Source of the DNA: an uncultured Thermoguttaceae bacterium
GTDB lineage: Bacteria > Planctomycetota > Planctomycetia > Pirellulales > Thermoguttaceae
Direction of reading: 5' to 3'
NCBI GenBank assembly: GCA_938042245.1
Contig: CALIRO010000051.1
Coordinates: forward strand, 1 to 52,553
Length of the DNA: 52,553 nt
Made by a program: the position numbers and the translations under genes. This document shows, piece after piece, positions 38,020 through 46,962 of the stretch (positions are counted from its first letter, which is position 1; the number at the start of each line of letters is the position of its first letter). A model generated the notes under the pieces. The model made no database searches and was not told where the DNA came from. It worked only from the letters and a program-made list of their open reading frames with translations.

Positions 38020-39062
38020 TCACCCTTGGCCTTTTTCCGCCAGAATAACCGAGTTCATATCTTCCCGGCGGATCACCCACTGGGGGTTTCGGAACCCGGC
38101 CGATTGCAAGTCCTCGGCAAACTCCTGAAAAGTATAGGTACCGCCCCCTTTGGTGTGGACCAGCATATTGACCGCAAACAGGGCACCTTGGACCGGCCGG
38201 GTTCGGCAAGGTTCCATCACCACATCGCGGATGCCGATCCGGCCGCCCGCTTCTAAGGCCGTCCAAACTTTCGTAAAAAGCTCTCGATTTTGTTGCCGGG
38301 AGTTTTGATGGGCGATGGCACTGAGCCAGGCGAAATCGGCTCCGGTGGGCAAAGGGTCTCGGTAAAAATCGCCGCCCACAAAGCGAATCCGATTTCCCAA
38401 AGGCGTCTGGGCCAAGCGGGCTTCCACCAGCGGCTTGGCGTCCGGCAGATCGAAGAGCCTCGCTTGGGCTTCCGGTACGGCCCGCAAAAAGGCCAACGTC
38501 CAGGTGCCGGTCGCTCCGCCCACATCCAATAGATGCCGGAACTGGGGCGGCCCTAACTCGGCAACCAATGAGAGTCGGCCACCGGCGCACCCAGGGCGTG
38601 CATTCCTTCCAGAAAGGCGATCCGATCCGCCTCAAAACCGCGAATGCTCGCTTGCCGAGGGGCCGGTATCCCCGCTCGAACCACCCAGGCCAACTGCGCC
38701 CATGAGCGCAGCACATTGGCCAAGTGCTGGAGCATTGGCAAAATCAGCGGCGTCCGAAGGGTTAGGTCCTCCGAAAGAATCAGCCCTGGTGCATCGGCCC
38801 GGATCAGAAGCGGCCGAAGGAATTCCGGTACAGCGTACCGGTCCGCCGATTTCTCTAGCAAGTCCAGGGCGGCCAAGGCATCCAACAGAATCGTGGTTGC
38901 TCGCCAATCCGCTCGCAACCGGTGGGCCAGTTCCGCCGCCGTCAGCCGGTCGGTCCCCAACAGGCTCCAGAGGTCCAAATCCGCCCCTGCTGCCAACACA
39001 CACGCACCGCGAAACCCATTGGCCAATTCCAACACCTTTTGACGATCCCATTGGCTCGGCAT
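38020..39062 (-). pseudogene. O-methyltransferase (Methyltransf_2 type) with a frameshift
   Basis: Two adjoining minus-strand frames together encode one protein of about 345 residues. The first (from ATG 39062, with GGAG 8 bases upstream) has the N-terminal winged-helix dimerisation domain (LTAAELAHRL, ATTILLDALAALDLLEK) and stops after DSHWLPS. The second continues with VAELGPPQFRHLLDVGGATG, the SAM-binding GxGxG-like motif, RLFDLPDAKPLVEARL and GGDFYRDPLP. The shift lies near 38566-38573. The family methylates small phenolic or polyketide-like compounds using S-adenosylmethionine. No biosynthetic cluster surrounds it. Confidence 0.82.
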
Positions 39063-39440
39063 ACAATAGGCTCCGAAGTCGGTACCATTCCACCCGGTTG
39101 AAGTGAGGTCTTTGTTTTTTCGGAAGACACTACATCATGGGATTCCTGGGCAAGCGGGAATCGAGGCTTTCTTTGGGAGTGGGCCGAGGGTCTTCTTCCC
39201 GCTCAGGCAGTAGTGGAGGGATTTCTTTACATAAAAGACACAAAAAGGGTCTTGTAATGGTAGGCTATTGTAATTGTCATTGCCAGGAAGGCGGCAGTCC
39301 AGGCCCCTTCAGCTGGTCTGCTTCGCAGGCCACTTTGCCCTGGTGGGAGAGAGGAACTGGTGGAAGGAGGAGAATAGAGAGATTTTTGCTAATAGTGGAA
39401 ATGGGGTAAATAGGTAAAACAGGAAATATCAAGGTCTGCT

Positions 39441-40151
39441 ATGCCACATCGGGATTTTGACGTAGCTAGTTTGGCCCGCTATCTGCATCTGAGTCCGGAG
39501 GTGGTCCTTCGTCTGGCCGAACGGGGCAAACTTCCAGGCCGAAAAGTAGCCGGCCAATGGCGATTCCCCCGGGCTGAGGTGCACCATTGGCTGGAACAAA
39601 AAATCGGCGCAGCCGAAGACGACACCCAACTCGCCCAATTAGAAACGGTAGTCAGCCAGCCGGCTGCGGGGCCCTCCGAAACCACCTTTACCAGCCTGAC
39701 GGAGCTAATGCCGTTGGAAGCGATTGCTATCCCCCTGCGTGCAAAAACCCGCAATTCGGTCATCTGCCAGATGGTGGGATTGGCTGCCCGGACGGGTTTG
39801 CTTTGGGATGTTCAGGCCATGACCGAAGCGGTGCTGGCCCGGGAAGCAATGTATCCGACCGCTTTAGAAAACGGAGTGGCTCTGCTGCATCCTCGCCGGC
39901 CGATGCGATCTATCCTGGCACAACCTATTTTGTGCCTAGGAATTACCTCTACGGGAGTCCCTTTTGGGGGGCCTTGCTTGACCGACATCTTTTTCCTGAT
40001 CTGTTCGGTGGATGACCCCGGCCATTTACGGGTGCTGACTCGCCTAAGCCGAGTTATCGCTCAACCCGAACTGTTACAGGCCCTCCGGTCGGCGCCTGAT
40101 GCGCCTACGGCCCGAGAGGTGATCCGGCAGGCAGAGAGTCGGCTCTCATGA
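39441..40151 (+). CDS. HTH (MerR/excisionase-type) domain fused to a PTS EIIA-2 domain
   Basis: The ATG at 39441 follows AAGG by 6 bases. Residues 1-55 form an excisionase-type helix-turn-helix (VASLARYLHLSPEVVLRLAE, then GQWRFPRAEVHHWLEQK). Residues about 90-230 match PtsN-like EIIA: REAMYPTALENGVALLHPRR contains the phospho-accepting histidine, and LTDIFFLICSVDDPGHLRVL is the second conserved part. PtsN homologues are phosphorylated by the nitrogen PTS and regulate potassium and nitrogen metabolism. The fusion suggests a DNA-binding output controlled by phosphorylation; no EI or HPr gene is near. Confidence 0.85.
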   Translation: MPHRDFDVASLARYLHLSPEVVLRLAERGKLPGRKVAGQWRFPRAEVHHWLEQKIGAAEDDTQLAQLETVVSQPAAGPSETTFTSLTELMPLEAIAIPLRAKTRNSVICQMVGLAARTGLLWDVQAMTEAVLAREAMYPTALENGVALLHPRRPMRSILAQPILCLGITSTGVPFGGPCLTDIFFLICSVDDPGHLRVLTRLSRVIAQPELLQALRSAPDAPTAREVIRQAESRLS

Positions 40152-40387
40152 ACCAGGTTCCTCCCTCTGAAACCCTCAGGCCTGGCCCAACCATCCAATT
40201 CCCCCACCGCTGCACAACAAACCCCTCCTCTCTTAAACTGCTCAAGGAGATCTCCTCCATGAATCCAAAAATAGCTCCCTTTATAACTGTTCACCCGTTT
40301 GGAGTGAGTTTGCTGTTTGGCTTATTAGAAATCGGATCCTGGCCCTGCCACTCCACCGGCGGTTCTGAATGCAGAGCTGGTTTTGTG

Positions 40388-40830
40388 TGGAGCCTGCGCT
40401 TTCGCGGGAATGACAAGCAAGAAGCTCCATTCGGCTGAATTGTTCCCAAAAGCATACCAGTTCGGCTGAATGTGGTAGGCTGTCATTCCTGGGATAGCAG
40501 AAAGCCAGTTTTTTTCTAATGAGTTACTTTTTCTGGATTCCCGCTTTCGCGGGAATGACACCATAGGGCTTTCCTTGGACAATGCCGGGGAGTTCTTCAT
40601 TCGGGTGAAATGTTACAGGATTTTCTTAGGCCAAATCTTTGGGAACGTGGATTGTAGAGGGTGAAAGTCATTTTCGAGAAACCGAGGCGGCTGGGGGGTC
40701 CTTGTCTGGCATCCGAATCAATTAGAAAATGACGAAACCTAGGAAGATGTGCGGCCAATAAAAGCCGCCCCACTTGGTCCTGCACCGAAAATGGCCACGC
40801 AGGAAAGGTCATTCCTGTGGAAGCAGGAAT
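40388..40830. repeat. Hairpin repeats and element fragments in the 40.2-41.1 kb gap
   Basis: Perfect hairpins lie at 40537-40556 (reverse orientation; the loop reads GAAA on the minus strand) and 40811-40830 (ATTCCTGT/GCAGGAAT with loop GGAA). Partial right ends TTCGGCTGAA occur near 40426 and 40462, and TTCGGGTGAAATGTTAC near 40600. A 178-bp span at 40260-40438 opens with AAGGAG and ATG but ends inside the repeat and is not called a gene. Confidence 0.7.
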
Positions 40831-40858
40831 CCATCCTTTCTGAGATGGCAGGCGTAGC

Positions 40859-40915
40859 GGGCCTAACCAAAAAAGGGAGTCCCAAAAGGTTCAACGAACC
40901 CCCTTTCCTAGGCCC
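40859..40915. terminator. Long hairpin, possible terminator
   Basis: GGGCCTA (40859-40865) pairs with TAGGCCC (40909-40915), with an inner AAAAAGGG / CCCTTT pairing. It lies in the gap between the EIIA gene and the Gfo/Idh gene. No T run directly follows, so a terminator role is only possible. Confidence 0.3.
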
Positions 40916-41117
40916 AGGATAGCAGGAGAACATGTTGGGTTAGCCGGTTTCGGGAGGCCCGCTGGTGGTGGAACAACAAAGAGTTTTTCTGTGGCGATGG
41001 CTTGTTAAGTGAGGCGAAAGAGTACGAACACATCTTTCAAGAAGATTCGGAGGTTGACGGGAGGCCGTCAGCCGATTTACCGCTAATCAGGCTCTTTTGC
41101 AACAAGGAGAGGGTGCG

Positions 41118-42281
41118 ATGGTAAAAGAGTTGCGGATTGGGATGCTTGGTTGTGGGTTTATGGGCAAGGCGCACTCGAACGCCTGGCTTCAGGTGCCGCA
41201 TTTCTTTCCCACGCAGTACCGGCCAGTATTGAAGGCCTGCTACGGTCGGCAGGAAGATCGAAAGCAACTGGAAGAGTTTGCCGCCCGATGGGGTTACGAG
41301 TCCATCGAAACCGATTGGCGCAAGGTGGTTCAGCGTCCGGACATCGATCTGGTGGATGTCTGCGTGCCGAACCATATGCACCACGACGTGGTCATTGCGG
41401 CAGCGGAGGCGGGAAAAATCATTGTCTGTGAAAAGCCGCTAGCTCTCAATGCCAAAGAAGGCGAAGAGATGGTGGCTGCCGTGGAGAAAGCTGGCGTGCC
41501 GAACATGGTTTCGTTTAACTATCGGCGGGTGCCGGCCATTGCGCTGTTTAAACAACTGATCGACGAAGGCCGGGTAGGGCGGGTGTTTCATTATCGGGCT
41601 ACCTATAATCAGGATTACACGATTTCGGCCAAAGTGCCCCAGGGGGGACTGGCCCTGTGGCGGTTGGACGCCCGAGTGGCCGGTTCGGGGGTTACCGGGG
41701 ATCTATTGGCCCATTCGATCGACACAGCCGAATGGCTCAACGGCCCGATCAAAGCAGTGGCCGCCCATACGGAGACATTTGTTAAAGAGCGAGTTCATGC
41801 CGAGACCGGCCAGGTGGAAAAGGTTACCATCGACGATGCCTGCATGTTTTTGGCCATCTTTGCCAACGGTTCGATCGGTACCTTTGAGAGCACCCGGTAC
41901 GCCCGTGGCCGAAAGAACTACAATACCTTCGAGATCAACGGAGACCGAGGATCCATTTACTTCGACCTGGAAAATCCACACATTTTGGAGTTCTTCCGGT
42001 ATGAGGATCCGGACGGCCGACGGGTGGAGTCGCACATTACCGGGTGGCAGAAGATCCACGTCACCCAGTCGGAGCACCCGTACATGAAGCACTGGTGGGT
42101 GCCGGGGTGTACGATTGGATATGAGCATACGTTTATCAACAGTTTTGCCGACTTTCTGGCCAGCTTGGAAGGCGGCCCGAAGTTCCAGCCCGATCTGCAC
42201 AGCGCCCTTCGCACCCAACGGGTCTGCGACGCCGTGCTGGAAAGCGCCCGCACCCACCAATGGGTAGAAATCCCAGAATAA
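41118..42281 (+). CDS. Gfo/Idh/MocA-family oxidoreductase
   Basis: This NAD(P)-dependent dehydrogenase probably acts on a sugar or sugar derivative. The ATG at 41118 ([16 protein letters not shown]) follows AAGGAG by 9-10 bases. The Rossmann motif is at residues about 5-30. The typical [14 protein letters not shown] (active lysine) and an [11 protein letters not shown] segment follow; the C-terminal domain is the usual beta-sheet half. The length of 387 residues is normal. Such genes are very numerous in planctomycetes, and the substrate cannot be told. A terminator-like hairpin follows at 42496. Confidence 0.92.
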   Translation: MVKELRIGMLGCGFMGKAHSNAWLQVPHFFPTQYRPVLKACYGRQEDRKQLEEFAARWGYESIETDWRKVVQRPDIDLVDVCVPNHMHHDVVIAAAEAGKIIVCEKPLALNAKEGEEMVAAVEKAGVPNMVSFNYRRVPAIALFKQLIDEGRVGRVFHYRATYNQDYTISAKVPQGGLALWRLDARVAGSGVTGDLLAHSIDTAEWLNGPIKAVAAHTETFVKERVHAETGQVEKVTIDDACMFLAIFANGSIGTFESTRYARGRKNYNTFEINGDRGSIYFDLENPHILEFFRYEDPDGRRVESHITGWQKIHVTQSEHPYMKHWWVPGCTIGYEHTFINSFADFLASLEGGPKFQPDLHSALRTQRVCDAVLESARTHQWVEIPE

Positions 42282-42295
42282 AATGAAAAGAATTG

Positions 42296-42455
42296 GGTAC
42301 CATTTCGGCCGAGTAAAGCAGGTTTCTGTTTTTTAAGGGGAATCCCCCAGTGTCCTTCCCGCGCAAACGGGAATCTAGCGTGCAAAACTCTATCAAAAAA
42401 GGGGCTTCCTGCTTTTGGAGCAGTGTCAGGTTGCCTCAATCGGCTGAGATGGTAG
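42296..42455. repeat. Dispersed inverted-repeat element, copy D
   Basis: The left end TACCATTTCGGCCGA (from 42298) and the inverse of the right end (ending 42454) differ at 2 of 15 positions. TACCAT replaces the TAACAT of copy A at both ends. The internal hairpin near 42355-42373 has a GCAA loop with one C-A mismatch next to it. Confidence 0.75.
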
Positions 42456-42495
42456 AGAATTGGGGATGCCAAGTGTAGCCGAGAACCATGTGCGG

Positions 42496-42543
42496 GGGGG
42501 CCTGGTGCTGAGGTTTGGCAGAAACAGGCCCCCTTTGGATTTT
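42496..42543 (+). terminator. Probable intrinsic terminator after the Gfo/Idh gene
   Basis: GGGGGCCTG (42496-42504) pairs with CAGGCCCCC (42525-42533), loop of 20, followed by TTTGGATTTT. It lies 215 bases past the stop codon, with repeat element D in between. Confidence 0.55.
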
Positions 42544-42765
42544 AGGAACCTCTGAATAATTCAAAGGAGATATTTTTACACTATTCCGGAACCTCCGTCC
42601 ATACCCCCAACATATAGTGGCACTGCCAACATTAGACTCAATATATAGCGCCCAACAATGGGAACCGATAGGCAAAGGAATGCATTAAATGTTCATAAAG
42701 TTCATGTGATGTTCAGGATTTTGCAGAGCTTCCTTTTTTCTTTTTGAGAAGGGAGGAGACTTCCT

Positions 42766-43934
42766 ATGGCGAAGTCGCCTTCAGAACAGATGCGATTTAC
42801 TTTTTTACAACTTCAGAATTGGCGAAACTTTACCCGAGTAGAGTGTCCGTTGGCAGGTCGAGTGTTTTTGGTTGGCCCGAATGCATCTGGAAAGTCGAAT
42901 CTATTGGATGTATTCCGTTTTTTGCGGGATTTGGTGAGCGTGGGGGGCGGCTTGCAATCGGCAGTGGCCCGGCGGGGAGGGATTAGCAGGCTTCGGTGTT
43001 TGGCCGCCCGCCGGCCTCCGCACATCGGCATGTACGTCCGCGTAGGTCCAGAAGAAAAACCGACGCTCTGGGAGTATGAATTGCAGTTCGATCAACGGGA
43101 TCGAAAAGACCCCCGTCCATATATCTTGAAAGAACGGGTGGTCTTGGACAGTCAAAAAATCCTGAGCCGGCCTAATCAAGAGGACAAAGCAGATCCCCAG
43201 CGTCTTACCCAAACTCATCTGGAACAGGTCTATGCCAATCAACGTTTTCGTCCCTTAGCGGAGTTTTTTGGCACGGTCCAATATCTCCATTTAGTGCCTC
43301 AGATCATTCGAGATCCAGACCGGGCGGTAGGTAAAGTTCACGATCCTTTCGGGGGGGATTTTTAGAAACCATTGCTACTGCAGGAGAAAAAAAACGGGAT
43401 AGCAGATTGCGGACCATTTTGAGAGCCCTTCAAATCGCTGTCCCCCAGCTCCAACAGTTGGAGTTATGGCGGGATGAGAGAGGGGTGCCCCATTTACGGG
43501 GAAAATATGAACATTGGCGCCCCCGAGGCGCTTGGCAAACGGAAGAGCAATTTTCGGACGGGGCCCTCCGGCTTTTGGGGCTTTTGTGGAGCTTGTTGGA
43601 AGGCGGTGGACCATTGCTTCTGGAAGAACCGGAGCTGTCTCTGCATCCAGAAGTAGTCCGCTATATTCCCCAGATGTTTGCCCGAATGCAGAGTCGGACT
43701 GGTAGGCAAATCTTCGTCAGCACCCATTCCCCGGAAATGTTGCGGGACAAGGGGATTGGCCTGAATGAGGTTGTTTTGCTCATTCCCGGCAAAGAAGGCA
43801 CGACGATCCAGTTAGCTTCCCAACGGACCGACATCCAGAAGCTCCTTGAGGGAGATTTCGATTTAGCCGACGCTGTGTTACCCAAAACCGCTCCTCCAAA
43901 AGTCCATCAATTGACCTTCTGGCAGGAGAGTTAG
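42766..43934 (+). pseudogene. OLD/RecF-like AAA ATPase with a frameshift in a G tract
   Basis: The ATG at 42766 follows GGGAGGAG. The N-terminal part has FTFLQLQNWRNFTRVECPLA and Walker A VGPNASGKSN (residues 37-45). The frame stops just after a run of seven G at 43351-43357. With eight G the reading continues GGFLETIATAGEKKRDSRLR into the second frame, which holds the ABC-type signature region, Walker B LLLEEPELSLHP and the H-loop STHSPEML. The joined protein has about 390 residues, the usual size of AAA_21-type ATPases found in OLD-like and other defence pairs. The next gene, encoding DUF4276, is the usual partner. The tract may be phase-variable, mutated or misread. Confidence 0.85.
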
Positions 43935-44013
43935 TTGGCGCCGTGATGCCAAGGGCCGTAACGCTAAGATATATCTGCCCTGTCCAATAAGACGGCTGGA
44001 GAAGCATGCATCA

Positions 44014-44627
44014 ATGAGGATGTTTCCGAGCATCTATGTGGCTGGAGAGGGGATGGTGGATGCGGCGGTAGTGGAACGTTTATTCAAAGATTTCCATCTT
44101 CCTTTAGGTCCTATCTATCAAGCAGGGGGAAAAGAAAATCTTCGGAAAAAGATTTCTGGGTACAATCATGCCGCTCAGTTCTTTCCCTGGTTTGTTTTGG
44201 TGGATTTGAATCAGGAGGCCCCTGTGCTCCTTTGCTCCGGCGCGATTGGCTACCTGAGGAAAGTCCTATGATGTATTTCCGTATAGCCATCCGAAAGGTG
44301 GAAGCCTGGCTATTGGCGGATCGACAATCGTTAGCTCGATTTCTTTCGGTGCCAGTGTCGAGAATCCCAGCTCAACCTGATTGTCTTGAGAATCCGAAAG
44401 AGACCGTTCTCCCATTGGCTCGCCAATCCTCTTCTGCCCGGATTCAAAAAGACCTCCTTCCCACTGCCTCGAGCGCACGTCGGGAAGGACCAGCTTATGC
44501 ATCACGAATGATTGAATTTGCAACTCGCTATTGGGATATCCCAACGGCTCGGAAACATAGTCCGAGTCTACAACGATGTTGCCAGACACTGGAAAAACTC
44601 CGAACCACACTCTCCGAGATGTTTTAG
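44014..44627 (+). pseudogene. DUF4276 (TOPRIM-like) protein with a frameshift in a C tract
   Basis: The first frame starts at ATG 44014 with IYVAGEGMVDAAVVERLF, a TOPRIM-like Glu..Asp motif (Glu12, Asp16), and reaches FVLVDLNQEAP. There the frame breaks: CCCC at 44219-44222 with one more C would read APCAPLLRRDWLPEESPMM and continue to FRIAIRKVEAWLLADRQ and NPKETVLPLA, all typical of DUF4276. The intact protein would have about 204 residues. DUF4276 genes are frequent partners of AAA_21 ATPases; together they resemble a split OLD nuclease. The gene lies 79 bases after the ATPase gene. Confidence 0.8.
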
Positions 44628-44665
44628 CTCCCTCCCTTTTTCCCAGAGAAACTTAAAAGGAACTT

Positions 44666-45640
44666 ATGAACTATTTTGCCCATGGAGTAGCGTTTTTGGA
44701 TCGGCCGTATGTGTTGGCCGGCACGGCGGTGCCGGATTGGCTTTTGGTAGCGGAGCGGCAGGTACGGCTCCGCCGTGGGCAGGTGCAGGGCTGGCTGAAT
44801 CGGCTTGGCCTGGGGGAACAGCAGGCGCATAGTCTGATCGTCCATGTGGGCAATATTGGCAAAAATGTAGATGAGCCCGCGCCATCGAAGCAGCAGACGC
44901 ACAGTCCGATCGGACAGGTGGCCCTGGGGATCCTCCAACACTTGGCTGACGACCAACAGTTTCACCGTACCCCTGTTTTTCTGGAACTTTCTTTTCGCTT
45001 AAGCCAACAGGTGGCTCAATTGCTAGACGGCAAAGTGGCTGCTGGGTGCAAAGGAGAGCTTCTGGCGCCAGAACTTTCCCCCAGCGGCAACTTCTTCAAG
45101 GAAAAAGACGCCAGGCCATCGGTCGGGCAAGGCTATTTGGTCCCCCTACCATCCACACAGCCTAGTTCGGCCATAGACACCCGGGCAGGGGTTTATGCCG
45201 CCTTTGTGGGGCATCTATTGTTGGAACTCCTGCTGGACGCCGCTTTGATCACCGAAAACCCTGCCCGATTGGACCAATATTATCAGGCTCTCCAGCAAGT
45301 GGATGAGCAAATCGTGGAGGAAGCCGTTCGTCAGATCTCCGCCCGGCCCACGGTCCGATTAGCCCCGATGATCTTGGAGTTTCGTCGGCTTCGGATTTTA
45401 TGGGATTATTTGGACGACCGGAAGCTATTGGGTCGGCTCAATCAGGTGATGCGGCGGGTGGGTTTGGCAGAATTGCCCCCTGCCCTGCTGGACCTGCTGC
45501 CAAGCGCCCGGGAGCAAGTGGCTGCCAAAATCCAGCTCCTGCTAGCCGACATCCCTACCGAACCCCCTTTTGAGAAAAAAATCTCATACAAAACGTTTGG
45601 GCAGTTCTCCCCGGGGATAGACGATTCCCCAAGACAATAG
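44666..45640 (+). CDS. Hypothetical protein resembling ACP phosphodiesterase-type all-helical proteins
   Basis: The ATG at 44666 follows AAAAGGAA. The 324-residue product starts MNYFAHGVAFLDRPYVLAG and TAVPDWL. It then has GILQHLADDQQFH (about residues 90-105) and GHLLLELLLDAALI (about residues 180-193). The order and spacing of His/Asp residues recall AcpH-like proteins (MNxLAH, GIxLHRxIDxFTD), but similarity is weak and I do not assign that activity. A low-complexity insertion (residues about 60-85) and a hydrophilic stretch near 130-165 interrupt the fold. No partner gene is evident. Confidence 0.7.
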   Translation: MNYFAHGVAFLDRPYVLAGTAVPDWLLVAERQVRLRRGQVQGWLNRLGLGEQQAHSLIVHVGNIGKNVDEPAPSKQQTHSPIGQVALGILQHLADDQQFHRTPVFLELSFRLSQQVAQLLDGKVAAGCKGELLAPELSPSGNFFKEKDARPSVGQGYLVPLPSTQPSSAIDTRAGVYAAFVGHLLLELLLDAALITENPARLDQYYQALQQVDEQIVEEAVRQISARPTVRLAPMILEFRRLRILWDYLDDRKLLGRLNQVMRRVGLAELPPALLDLLPSAREQVAAKIQLLLADIPTEPPFEKKISYKTFGQFSPGIDDSPRQ

Positions 45641-45665
45641 CAAAATAGGGAATACTTTTACCGAA

Positions 45666-45775
45666 TGTTCAGACTGAGTTGGTACCGTCTAGACAGACGG
45701 GCCCAGGTGCTTTAGTCTGTCTCGACGGGCCAGCGCTGTCTGACCGAGCAGGTTCCAACTGCCGTCCTCTGAACA
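45666..45775. repeat. CGTCTG-family element with terminal inverted repeats
   Basis: TGTTCAGA (45666-45673) and TCTGAACA (45768-45775) are perfect inverted copies, and GTTGG/CCAAC just inside them can also pair. The interior has CCGTCTAGACAGACGG and GTCTGTCTCGACGGG. Further CGTC-rich bases continue to about 45830. Confidence 0.65.
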
Positions 45776-45906
45776 CCCGACGTTACCAGAGGGCGTTACG
45801 CCGCAGGCCGTCCAACGAGCACGCTCCATCCAGAGCAATTTCTTCGTTTGGCCAAAGGGTTACTGGGATTTTCCAAGGTTGACCCCTTCTACAAAGGAGT
45901 TGTCCG

Positions 45907-46881
45907 ATGAAGTATGGGATGAATCTTTTGCTGTGGACCGATACGTTGACTGACCAGATGTTGCCGCTCTTAGAGGAGCTCAAAGAGATTGGTTATGATG
46001 CAGTGGAGTTGCCCTGTTTTGATCTGGACGATTTGGACAATTATCGAAAGTGGGGCAAACGGCTGGACGAGTTGGGGCTGGAACGGACCGGTACCGCAGT
46101 TCGTGGGCCGGACGGCAATATGATCAGCCCGGATCCAGAGGTGCGGCGCCGGGGGATCGAACAGAATAAACGGAATCTGGACTGTTGTGCGGCGGCTGGC
46201 TGCAAAATCATGGCCGGGCCGTTCCATTCCGCCTTGGGCGTCTTTACCGGCAAAGGCCCTACACCGGATGAATGGCGTTGGGGTGTGGAGGCCATGCGAG
46301 AAGTGGCCGAATATGCGGAAACGGTCGGCGTTACCTTGGCTCTGGAATACCTGAATCGGTTTGAGTGCTATTTTTTGAATTCGGCTGCAGATCTAGCTCG
46401 GTTCTGCGCGGAAGTGAATCATCCTCGCTGCCGGGCCATGTACGATACCTTCCATAGCCATATCGAAGAAAAAAGCCCCAAACAGGCCATCCTGACGCTG
46501 AAGGATCATTTGGTGCATGTGCATATTTCGGAAAACGATCGGAGCACGCCTGGCAAAGGGAATGTCCGATGGGATGAGACGTTCGACGCCTTGGCCAAGA
46601 TCAAATACGATGGCCTGCTGGTGGTGGAGGCATTTGGTCTGGCTTTAGACAAACTGGTACCGGCCACCAAAATTTGGCGTCGGATGTACGAAAGCGAACG
46701 CCAATTGGCCGCCGATGCCCTTCGATTCATGAAGCGCGAGGTGGCCAAACGCTGGAAAAAGCCCGCCAAGCCGGCTGCCCCCAAAGCCAAAACCACCAAA
46801 GCAAAAGCTGTCAAAAGCCCGGCTTCCAAAGCCAAGGCCGCCAAAACACCAGCCAAGACTACCCGTCGGCAGAGGCGTTAA
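45907..46881 (+). CDS. Sugar phosphate isomerase/epimerase with a lysine-rich C-terminal tail
   Basis: The ATG at 45907 follows AAAGGAG by about 8 bases. Residues 1-275 form a TIM barrel of the D-tagatose/D-psicose 3-epimerase type; metal-binding residues appear in LALEYLNRFE, AMYDTFHSH, HVHISENDRSTPG and VVEAFG. It is probably cytoplasmic, since no signal is present. The last 50 residues are almost only Lys, Ala, Pro, Thr and Ser (KPAKPAAPKAKTTKAKAVK and onward), ending TTRRQRR. This resembles bacterial histone-H1-like tails and is not part of the enzyme family. It may bind nucleic acid or only add charge. Confidence 0.88.
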   Translation: MKYGMNLLLWTDTLTDQMLPLLEELKEIGYDAVELPCFDLDDLDNYRKWGKRLDELGLERTGTAVRGPDGNMISPDPEVRRRGIEQNKRNLDCCAAAGCKIMAGPFHSALGVFTGKGPTPDEWRWGVEAMREVAEYAETVGVTLALEYLNRFECYFLNSAADLARFCAEVNHPRCRAMYDTFHSHIEEKSPKQAILTLKDHLVHVHISENDRSTPGKGNVRWDETFDALAKIKYDGLLVVEAFGLALDKLVPATKIWRRMYESERQLAADALRFMKREVAKRWKKPAKPAAPKAKTTKAKAVKSPASKAKAAKTPAKTTRRQRR

Positions 46882-46962
46882 TTCCTCGGTCAGCCCTTTT
46901 CGACACGTTCAACGCCCGGCAATGAAGGCTTCCGGAATGAAACGGCGCCGTTAACCTATCGC

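Noticed and set aside
40260..40438. Small protein after AAGGAG near 40242
   Set aside because: The frame runs into repeat DNA (its end translates the hairpin repeat) and the product has no conserved feature.
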